31,086 bases of DNA from Natronohydrobacter sp. (GTDB taxonomy: Bacteria; Pseudomonadota; Alphaproteobacteria; Rhodobacterales; Rhodobacteraceae), in the NCBI GenBank assembly GCA_007118445.1, contig SKRP01000183.1, positions 1-31,086 on the forward strand, read 5' to 3'. The notes beneath the pieces were generated by a model. It was not told the origin of the DNA, searched no databases, and saw only the letters and a program-made list of their open reading frames with translations. Both the position numbers and the translations under genes were made by a program. The number at the start of each line of letters is the position of its first letter. The first letter of the stretch is position 1. Of the stretch, positions 15,829-21,603 are shown piece after piece.

Positions 15829-16833
15829 TCAGGGCGAGGCGATGCAGGTTGTCCCGCCCAAGGGCAACGGGACGATCTCGACCGTGTCCCCTGCTGCGGC
15901 CTTGAAGCGGGCAAGCGACTCGGCCGGGCTGTCGGGGGTCATGCGGAATGTCCCGTAATGATGCGCAACAGCGCGCGGCGCGGCCAGATCACGCGCCAGC
16001 TGTGCGGTCTGCTCGGGTGTCATATGCATGTCATTGAGCAAGGGTTCGGGCTTCCATGCCCCGATCGGCACCAGCGCCAGATCAAACTGACCCAGCCTTG
16101 CGCCGATTTCCGCGAAAATCGGCCCGTAACTGCTGTCGCCGCTGAAAAACACCTGCTTCCCGTCACCTGCAAGGCCGAAGGACAGCGCCGGACCCGGCCC
16201 GAACAAGAGCGGTGGCCGCCGACTGAGGTGAATGGCAGGCGTGGCCGTGATCGTCACCTCTCCAAGCCGGAACTGCTGCCATTCCGACAGTGTGACCGTC
16301 CGGGCAAAACCGGGCACAGGGCGCGCCAGTCTGGTGCCCTGTGGCAGGATCAGAGTGGCCTGCGGGAAGCGTTGCGCAAGCACGCGCAGGGTCGCGCGGT
16401 CAAGGTGGTCGAGATCATCATGGCTGATCAGGACCGCATCCAGCGCCGCCAGCCCGGAAATATCCGGGGCCTGTGCCATCCGCCCCCCGAGACTGGCGCG
16501 GGTCAACGCGGCTTCATACAGCACAGGGTCCGTGATGATGGTCTGGCCTGCGAGCCGGATCACGAAACCGGAATGGCCCAGCCAGGTCACGGTTCCGTCA
16601 AGATTGAGCGCCGCGCCCGGCGCGATGGTTTCCGGCGCGCCATCATCACACCACAGCCGCAGCGCAGCCCCGGCGAGCAGCGGGACGGCCCCGAGCGTCT
16701 GAAACGGCGGCGGGGCCAGAGCAGGCGCATCATCGGCGCGGGGATGTTCTGGTCCAGCACAGCCCTGCAGCGTCATCATGACCAGCAGAGAAATCAACGC
16801 CACGAAACGAATGCGCAGTTTCCTGTCCCCCAT
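15829..16833 (-). CDS. Metallo-beta-lactamase-fold lipoprotein (UlaG/RomA-like)
   Basis: The 334-residue protein begins with a lipoprotein signal (basic MGDRKLRIR, hydrophobic 10-21, lipobox LQGC with Cys25), so it should be anchored in the envelope. The rest is an MBL-fold hydrolase related to UlaG, RomA and NAPE-PLD: WLGHSGF (84-90), TDPVL, the metal motif SHDDLDH (137-143), His202, SGDSSYG with Asp233, PIGAWKP and HM (270-271), and AHHYGTF (290-296). The metal motif reads H-D-D-L-D-H; the canonical HxHxDH has a His where Asp140 sits here. The open frame extends 44 codons upstream, but the ATG at 16833 has an AGG five bases ahead and gives an ideal lipoprotein signal. Substrate is unknown; lipid or lactone hydrolysis is possible. 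It stands alone, downstream of no obvious partner. Confidence 0.85.
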   Translation of the reverse strand: MGDRKLRIRFVALISLLVMMTLQGCAGPEHPRADDAPALAPPPFQTLGAVPLLAGAALRLWCDDGAPETIAPGAALNLDGTVTWLGHSGFVIRLAGQTIITDPVLYEAALTRASLGGRMAQAPDISGLAALDAVLISHDDLDHLDRATLRVLAQRFPQATLILPQGTRLARPVPGFARTVTLSEWQQFRLGEVTITATPAIHLSRRPPLLFGPGPALSFGLAGDGKQVFFSGDSSYGPIFAEIGARLGQFDLALVPIGAWKPEPLLNDMHMTPEQTAQLARDLAAPRAVAHHYGTFRMTPDSPAESLARFKAAAGDTVEIVPLPLGGTTCIASP

Positions 16834-16855
16834 AGCAACCTGATACCCTTCCTTA

Positions 16856-16867
16856 CAGCGATCGCTG
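16856..16867. repeat. Perfect palindrome CAGCGATCGCTG
   Basis: This 12-base perfect palindrome, containing GCGATCGC, lies 22 bases upstream of the lipoprotein start in the 214-base gap between it and the TetR gene. It may be an operator or a chance GC-rich palindrome. The rest of the gap holds no gene and no clear promoter. Confidence 0.3.
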
Positions 16868-17031
16868 CCCCCATTTCCAGCCCGGCCGGGCAAAGGTCGT
16901 GAACGGGGTTTCGCTTTGGAATACAGTTTTCGTCGTGAAATCATGTATTTGAGACCAAGGTTCAAGGGCCACCACGACCGCTGTCGCGCGAAGGACCAGG
17001 GGCCGCACCCGACCGGTCATCTCACAGCGCA

Positions 17032-17045
17032 AGGCTGCGCAGCCT
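17032..17045. terminator. Palindromic hairpin just after the TetR gene
   Basis: AGGCTGCGCAGCCT is a perfect 14-base palindrome that begins two bases beyond the TetR stop codon in the direction of transcription. It can form a short hairpin without a T-run, so it is at best a weak terminator or an RNA 3' end stabiliser. Confidence 0.3.
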
Positions 17046-17047
17046 CC

Positions 17048-17665
17048 CTATTTATCCGGCTCCAGAAACCCCAGGCCACGCAGATAGATGCCGATCCCGG
17101 TTTCCAGCAGATCCTCGGGCGTGAACGGCCCGCGTGAACCGGGCGCACCGCGCGCATACAGCTCGACAATGCCGTGGCTCATGGCGCTGACATGAGCCGC
17201 GAACATCTCGGTCGGCGGGCGGCGGTCGGGCGGCAGGCGTTGCGACAGGTCATGCGCCGCGCGCACCAGCACCTTGTTCGCCCGCGCACAGGCGGCGGCC
17301 AGATCGCGCGAGGCATTGGGCGACACACCTGATTCGAACATCGCGACATAATGGCCCGGATGCTTGCGCGCGAAAGCCAGATAGGCCCGGCCCACGGATT
17401 CGAATGCGGCAAGCGGCGAGGGCTGGCCGTCGCGGTAAGCATATTCCAGCAGATCGGCAAACAGCTCGAATCCCTGCCGCGCCAGTTCCACGATCAGTTC
17501 TTCGCGCCCGGTGAAATGGCGATAGGGCGCGGCAGCAGACACATCGGCCAGTTTCGCGGCTTCAGCCATGGTGAAGCCCTGCGGACCCTTCTCGGCGATC
17601 AGCGAAAGTGCTGCGTCAATCAGCGCCTGTTTCAGATTGCCGTGATGATAGCCGCGTTTGGCCAT
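17048..17665 (-). CDS. TetR/AcrR-family transcriptional regulator
   Basis: The 205-residue protein has a typical TetR N-terminal DNA-binding domain: YHHGNLKQALIDAAL (6-20), then the helix-turn-helix GFTMAEAAKLADVSAAAPYRHFTGREEL (about 30-57). A WHG-type C-terminal ligand/dimer domain follows; the AYLAFARKHPGHYVAMFES segment is typical of that group. Such regulators repress nearby or distant genes until a small ligand binds. It is flanked by the minus-strand lipoprotein (214 bases downstream) and by the plus-strand SRP RNA upstream. No efflux pump or enzyme diverges from it, so its target cannot be read from context; the MBL-fold lipoprotein is the nearest protein-coding candidate. The ATG at 17665 follows a CGATCCGGC stretch with no strong ribosome binding site. 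Confidence 0.9.
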   Translation of the reverse strand: MAKRGYHHGNLKQALIDAALSLIAEKGPQGFTMAEAAKLADVSAAAPYRHFTGREELIVELARQGFELFADLLEYAYRDGQPSPLAAFESVGRAYLAFARKHPGHYVAMFESGVSPNASRDLAAACARANKVLVRAAHDLSQRLPPDRRPPTEMFAAHVSAMSHGIVELYARGAPGSRGPFTPEDLLETGIGIYLRGLGFLEPDK

Positions 17666-17749
17666 GCCGGATCGGTCTCGTTTCTGCCCCTGCCCTGTCT
17701 AGGCGAAACCCGGCGCAGGGGAAACCGCAAAGCCATGGCTGCGACCGGC

Positions 17750-17778
17750 TTGCAATGCCCGAACGAAACTTGTATCCG
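17750..17778 (+). promoter_or_regulatory. Predicted promoter of the SRP RNA gene
   Basis: TTGCAA (17750-17755) and TATCCG (17773-17778) are separated by 17 bases. A start seven bases after the -10 falls at 17785, where the terminal helix of the SRP RNA begins. The agreement of spacing and RNA start supports it. Confidence 0.5.
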
Positions 17779-17783
17779 GCACG

Positions 17784-17880
17784 CGAGAGGCTGGCGCGGG
17801 CAGACGCCTTGCCAACCCGGTCAGGTCCGGAAGGAAGCAGCCGCAGCAAATTCCGTCTGGGTCGATGTCCAGTCTCTCAC
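17784..17880 (+). ncRNA. ffs: Signal recognition particle RNA (4.5S RNA, small bacterial type)
   Basis: The hallmark SRP domain IV is present: GGTCAGGTCCGGAAGG from 17819, continuing into AAGCAGCC. The GGAA tetraloop (17829-17832) and the asymmetric Ffh-binding loop are intact. The flanks form the long hairpin expected of the RNA: GAGAGGCTGG (17785-17794) pairs with CCAGTCTCTC (17869-17878) with a single G-U wobble. The resulting size of about 97 nucleotides fits the small SRP RNA of alphaproteobacteria. The RNA joins Ffh to target signal-sequence-bearing ribosomes to FtsY at the membrane. Ends are estimated from the closing helix and could be off by several bases. It is read on the plus strand between TetR and ppk2 genes that both lie on the minus strand. 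Confidence 0.95.
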
Positions 17881-17905
17881 CTTCCCTCGCATGACCACAG
17901 AGCCT

Positions 17906-17939
17906 TTGCGCGCCCGACCCTGACGGGCCGCGCGCGCAA
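17906..17939. terminator. GC-rich hairpin between ffs and ppk2
   Basis: TTGCGCGC (17906-17913) pairs with GCGCGCAA (17932-17939), with an inner CCG/CGG pairing (17914-17916 with 17924-17926). The hairpin lies 26 bases after the SRP RNA and a few bases beyond the convergent ppk2 stop. It could serve both transcripts. It has no T-run on either side, so intrinsic termination would be weak. Confidence 0.5.
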
Positions 17940-17943
17940 GAGG

Positions 17944-18948
17944 TCATTCGCCCGCGCTGCCGCCCATCACATGCGACAGCTCTGCGCTCGACAGCACCAC
18001 ATGGCGCGCGCGCCCCACGATCAGCGGGTCTGGCGCGCGGGCGATTTCGGGATCCTTGTCCGGGTATTCGAGGGTGGACAGGAAATGCTTCATGCATTCC
18101 AGCCGCGCGCGTTTCTTGTCCTTGGACTTGATCACGGTCCAGGGCGCATCGGCCGTGTCCGTATAGAAGAACATCGCTTCCTTGGCTTCGGTATATTCAT
18201 CCCATTTGCCCAGAGACGCCTTGTCGATGGGCGACAGCTTCCAGCGCTTGAGCGGATCGGTCTCGCGCGCGGCAAAGCGGCGGCGCTGTTCTTCGGGCGT
18301 GACCGAAAACCAGAATTTGTAGAGCCGGATCCCCGAGCGCACCAGCATCCGCTCGAATTCCGGGGCCTGTCGCATGAATTCCAGATATTCGGTCGGGCTG
18401 CAGAACCCCATCACCCGCTCGACGCCCGCACGATTATACCAGGAGCGGTCATAGAATACCATTTCCCCTGCGGTCGGCAGATGCTCGACATAGCGCTGGA
18501 AATACCATTGCCCGAGTTCCTTCTCGGAAGGTTTGTTCAGCGCCACCACACGCGCGAAACGCGGGTTCAGATGTTCGTTGAACCGCTTGATCGTGCCGCC
18601 CTTGCCGGCTGCATCGCGCCCCTCGAACAAAAACACGAAACGCTCGCCCGTCTCGATGGCCCATTTCTGCACTTTCAGGAGTTCTGCCTGCAACCGCGCC
18701 TTTTCGCGCTCATAGGGCACGCGGGCGAATTTGTAGCGGTAAGGGTAACGGTCGGATTCGAAATATCTGCGGATCTCCTCCGGCGTCAGTTGCGAGGCAT
18801 CGGGTTTCCAGACATGGCCTTTCGGGGCCTTTTCCATCTGCGCTGCAACGCCAGGTGCCGCGATTTCTTCCTGCGCGGGCAGTTCGGATGTCTCGGCTGC
18901 GTCGGCAGCCGGGTCGCGCGCGATTGGCGTCACACTGGCATTGGTCAT
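17944..18948 (-). CDS. ppk2: Polyphosphate kinase 2, class I
   Basis: PPK2 moves phosphate between polyphosphate and nucleotides; class I members mainly make NTPs from NDPs. The 334-residue protein has the P-loop fold: Walker A FEGRDAAGKGGTIKRF (109-123), the Walker B-like DRSWYNRAGVE (167-177), and lid residues in EEQRRRFAARETDPLKRWKLS. The first about 45 residues are an Ala/Glu/Pro-rich, probably disordered extension; the PPK2 domain starts around HVWKPD. The start at 18948 has an AAAGGAG ribosome binding site seven bases ahead, whereas the in-frame ATG ten codons upstream overlaps that site. It is a single gene, convergent with the SRP RNA. No exopolyphosphatase or ppk1 lies nearby. Polyphosphate and glycogen are both storage polymers, but nothing here shows shared control. 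Confidence 0.95.
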   Translation of the reverse strand: MTNASVTPIARDPAADAAETSELPAQEEIAAPGVAAQMEKAPKGHVWKPDASQLTPEEIRRYFESDRYPYRYKFARVPYEREKARLQAELLKVQKWAIETGERFVFLFEGRDAAGKGGTIKRFNEHLNPRFARVVALNKPSEKELGQWYFQRYVEHLPTAGEMVFYDRSWYNRAGVERVMGFCSPTEYLEFMRQAPEFERMLVRSGIRLYKFWFSVTPEEQRRRFAARETDPLKRWKLSPIDKASLGKWDEYTEAKEAMFFYTDTADAPWTVIKSKDKKRARLECMKHFLSTLEYPDKDPEIARAPDPLIVGRARHVVLSSAELSHVMGGSAGE

Positions 18949-19010
18949 CTGGTCACTCCTTTGTTGAATTCGGGCCACACCCGCTGTCGCATCCGCCGCA
19001 AAACCTGTCT

Positions 19011-19024
19011 TTGATACTGATCAA
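19011..19024. promoter_or_regulatory. Inverted repeat TTGAT-ACTG-ATCAA upstream of ppk2
   Basis: A 5-4-5 inverted repeat lies 63 bases before the ppk2 start, in the 116-base gap between ppk2 and the YdcZ gene. It could be an operator for ppk2. No convincing -35/-10 pair aligns with it. Confidence 0.3.
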
Positions 19025-19064
19025 TCCCGACGCCTGTTCCCTGCCCCTGTTGCAGATCTGCACA

Positions 19065-19520
19065 TCACGATAGCGGGCGCTGCGCCAGCACAACCCCAAG
19101 CCCCATCAGCACGATCCCCGCGACTCGGATCGCATCCAGCGGTCGCGGGCGGGCGCCGAACAGCGCAAAATGGTCGATCACGCTGATTGCGATGATCTGA
19201 CCCAGCAGCACGAACATCACGGCATTCCCCACCCCGAAACGCGGGGCGACCCAGGATATCGACAGCAGGTAGAAGGCGATCAGCAGCCCGGCGAGAAACA
19301 GATGCTTCGGCTGCGCGGCAATCTGCGCGAAACTGCCGCCCTGCCCTGTGAGCGCCGCCACCACGACCGCCACCAGCCCGGCAATCGCGAACATCACTGC
19401 CCCCGCCGCCGCAGGCGAGCCGATCCGCGCGCCAAGCTGGGCATTGAGCGCTGCCAGCACCGGCACCCCCACCCCGGCGGCGAGCATGATCAGGGCGTAT
19501 TTCAGGGTCTCGGGCGTCAT
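19065..19520 (-). CDS. YdcZ-type DMT superfamily membrane protein (DUF606)
   Basis: The 151-residue protein has five hydrophobic helices (about 7-27, 37-58, 73-95, 98-118, 131-147) and the DUF606/YdcZ pattern, including NAQLGARIGSPAAAG (26-40), WVAPRFGVGNAVMF (90-103) and a short Arg/Pro loop before the last helix. These five-helix half-size members of the drug/metabolite transporter superfamily sit in the inner membrane, probably as dimers; substrates are mostly unknown. The open frame extends 35 codons upstream, but Met at 19520 has an AAGGA eight bases ahead and starts directly at the first helix, so it is chosen. The gene diverges from an SDR-like gene 94 bases away. Its function cannot be stated more exactly than putative transporter. 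Confidence 0.85.
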   Translation of the reverse strand: MTPETLKYALIMLAAGVGVPVLAALNAQLGARIGSPAAAGAVMFAIAGLVAVVVAALTGQGGSFAQIAAQPKHLFLAGLLIAFYLLSISWVAPRFGVGNAVMFVLLGQIIAISVIDHFALFGARPRPLDAIRVAGIVLMGLGVVLAQRPLS

Positions 19521-19614
19521 CAGAAGTATCCTTGCAAAACCGCGCCACTCTAGCGCGATCCGCCGCGCGCACCAGCCCTTGCATCGCCCGGCCCTCTCGC
19601 GGATAGTGGCGGCC

Positions 19615-20466
19615 ATGGCAGGCACAGTTCTTTCTCTGGGACATGGCTATAGCGCGCAGGCGCTGGAAGCGCGGCTTCTGGCACAGGGCTGGCAGATCAT
19701 CGCCACAACGCGCAGCGACGAAAAGGCCGCAGCACTGGCCGCGCGCGGGCTGGAGCCGCTGATCTGGCCCGGCACAGAGCTGCCGCTCGCGCGCGCCACG
19801 CATCTGCTGAGTTCCATCGCGCCAGGCGATGGCGACCCGGTGCTGGCCGCGCATGGGGCCGCGATCGCCGCTGCATCGCATCTGCAATGGGTGGGCTATC
19901 TCTCGACCGTGGGCGTCTATGGCGACCGGCAGGGCGGCTGGGTCGATGAGGACAGCGCGCTCGACGCCACCACGCCGCGCAGCGTCGCCCGCCGCGAGGC
20001 CGAGGCCGCCTGGCAGGCGCTCTGCGACCGCGCGGGGCTGCGGCTGCATATCTTCCGGCTGGCAGGCATCTATGGCCCCGGACGCGGACCGTTCGAGAAA
20101 CTGCGCGCGGGCCGTGCGCAGATGGTGATCAAGCCAGGGCAGTATTTCTCGCGCATCCATCGCGACGATATCGGGCAGGCGCTCGATCTCGCAATCCGTT
20201 CGGACCAGCCCTCGCGGGTCTGGAACCTGTGCGATGATGCACCCGCGCCGCCGCAGGATGTGCTGCGCCACGCAAGCGCGCTGCTGGGGATCGAGCCGCC
20301 GCCGGAAGTGCCCTTCGCGCAGGCCGATCTGTCGCCCATGGCGCGCAGCTTCTATGCGGACAGCAAGCGCGTGCGCAATGACCGCATCAAACGCGATCTG
20401 GGTCTGCAGCTGATCCACCCGGATTACCAAAGCGGGCTTGCTGCGATCCTGCAAGCCGAAGCATGA
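19615..20466 (+). CDS. Atypical short-chain dehydrogenase / NAD(P)-binding epimerase-like protein (YeeZ type)
   Basis: The 283-residue protein has an N-terminal Rossmann fold (VLSLGHGYSA, 5-14, as the nucleotide-binding glycine turn) and a C-terminal substrate lobe. It keeps the strand pattern of extended SDRs: STVGVYGDRQGGWVDE (97-112), RLAGIYGPGR (148-157) and FSRIHRDDIG (178-187). However, it lacks the usual YxxxK, because Tyr102 is followed by GDRQ. This resembles the YeeZ-like atypical SDRs, whose reaction is not established. The open frame reaches 89 codons further upstream antisense to the YdcZ gene, but only Met at 19615 gives a Rossmann start. The stop lies 36 bases before the truA start, and both are probably co-transcribed. 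Confidence 0.85.
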   Translation: MAGTVLSLGHGYSAQALEARLLAQGWQIIATTRSDEKAAALAARGLEPLIWPGTELPLARATHLLSSIAPGDGDPVLAAHGAAIAAASHLQWVGYLSTVGVYGDRQGGWVDEDSALDATTPRSVARREAEAAWQALCDRAGLRLHIFRLAGIYGPGRGPFEKLRAGRAQMVIKPGQYFSRIHRDDIGQALDLAIRSDQPSRVWNLCDDAPAPPQDVLRHASALLGIEPPPEVPFAQADLSPMARSFYADSKRVRNDRIKRDLGLQLIHPDYQSGLAAILQAEA

Positions 20467-20502
20467 TTGCCAAGCCCGCGCGCGCGCGTTAGCACGCCAG
20501 CC

Positions 20503-21273
20503 ATGCCACGTTACGCGCTACAGATCGAATATGACGGACGCCCCTTCTGCGGCTGGCAGGCGCAGCTGGGCCAGCCATCGGTGCAGGGCGCTGTCGAGAC
20601 AGCACTGGCGCGGCTGGAGCCGGATCTGCCGCGCATCGCGGCTGCAGGCCGCACGGATACCGGCGTTCATGCCACAGGCCAGATCGCGCATTGCGACATG
20701 GCGCGCGACTGGCATGCGTTTCGGCTGATGGAGGCCCTCAACCACCATCTGCGCCCGCTGCCTGTGGCGGTGCGCGCCTCTGCGCGGGTCAGTGACGATT
20801 TCCACGCGCGGTTTTCAGCCCATGAGCGGCGCTATCTGTTTCGCCTGCTGATGCGCCGCGCGCGCCCCACATTTGACGCAGGCCGGGTCTGGCATGTCAA
20901 ACACCTGCTTGATATTGCGGCAATGCGCGAAGCGGCCGCGCATCTGATCGGCCTGCATGACTTCACCACATTCCGCGCCAGCCAGTGTCAGGCGAAATCA
21001 CCCGTCAAGACGCTGGACGCGTTGGAGATTGCGCAGATCGAAGGGCTGTCGGGCCTTGAAATCCAGTTCCGGCTACGCGCGCGGTCTTTTCTGCACAATC
21101 AGGTCCGCAGCATCGTCGGCACGCTGGAACGTGTCGGCGCAGGGGCATGGTCGCCCGGCGATGTGAAAGCGGCGCTGGAGGCGCGCGACCGCGCGGCCTG
21201 TGGCCCGGTCAGCCCGCCGGATGGGCTGTATCTGACCGGGGTGGGCTATCCGAGCTGCCCCTTCGCCGGGTAA
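20503..21273 (+). CDS. truA: tRNA pseudouridine(38-40) synthase TruA
   Basis: TruA isomerises uridines 38, 39 and 40 in the anticodon arm of many tRNAs. The 256-residue protein begins MPRYALQIEYDG and carries the catalytic motif AAGRTDTGVHA with Asp52. It also shows the family segments RRYLFRL, LIGLHDFTTF, SFLHNQVRSIVG and a C-terminal PPDGLYLTGVGY. Length matches the family. An upstream in-frame ATG 36 bases earlier, overlapping the end of the SDR gene, is less likely because TruA proteins start at this MPRY-like point; neither start has a clear ribosome binding site. It is the second gene after the SDR-like protein and converges with the DUF1330 gene after 42 bases. No terminator hairpin is seen in that gap. 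Confidence 0.96.
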   Translation: MPRYALQIEYDGRPFCGWQAQLGQPSVQGAVETALARLEPDLPRIAAAGRTDTGVHATGQIAHCDMARDWHAFRLMEALNHHLRPLPVAVRASARVSDDFHARFSAHERRYLFRLLMRRARPTFDAGRVWHVKHLLDIAAMREAAAHLIGLHDFTTFRASQCQAKSPVKTLDALEIAQIEGLSGLEIQFRLRARSFLHNQVRSIVGTLERVGAGAWSPGDVKAALEARDRAACGPVSPPDGLYLTGVGYPSCPFAG

Positions 21274-21315
21274 GCTGCCGTTTTATTGAGTATTTCTGGC
21301 AAGATGAAACAGGGG

Positions 21316-21603
21316 TCAGTCGGCTTCCTCGACGACGTAGAGGTCGCGGGTCGAGGCGCCTTTGGCGAAACTCAGCGCCTCTTGGTATTCGGGTGAATTA
21401 TAGCAGGCGACCGCATCCTCCACCGAGGGGAAGCGCGCGACGACATTGCGCGGGCGCGCGGTCCCTTCGAGCACGACTGTGCGGCCCCCGCGCGCAAGGA
21501 ACGCGCCGCCATGCGCGGCGATGGCCGGGCCGGCGCGTTTCGCATATTCGCCGTAAGCCTCTGCATCCGTGACCTCGACCGAGGCTATCCAAAGCGCGCT
21601 CAT
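21316..21603 (-). CDS. DUF1330 family protein (dimeric alpha/beta barrel fold)
   Basis: The 95-residue protein matches the DUF1330 pattern: WIASVEVTDAEAYGEYAKRAGPAIAAHGG, then FLARGGRTVVLEG, RFPSVEDAVACYNSPEYQEAL and a short C-terminal strand. The fold is a ferredoxin-like dimeric barrel; no reaction is established for the family. Its ATG overlaps the alaS stop as ATGA, so it is translated from the alaS mRNA. Co-translation with a tRNA synthetase may only reflect operon packing. It is the last gene of the recA-MOSC-alaS-DUF1330 run. Confidence 0.85.
   Translation of the reverse strand: MSALWIASVEVTDAEAYGEYAKRAGPAIAAHGGAFLARGGRTVVLEGTARPRNVVARFPSVEDAVACYNSPEYQEALSFAKGASTRDLYVVEEAD

Noticed and set aside
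21274..21315. A terminator between truA and the convergent DUF1330 gene
   Set aside because: The 42-base gap has a short TTTT run after GCCG but no pairing arms that form a clear hairpin.
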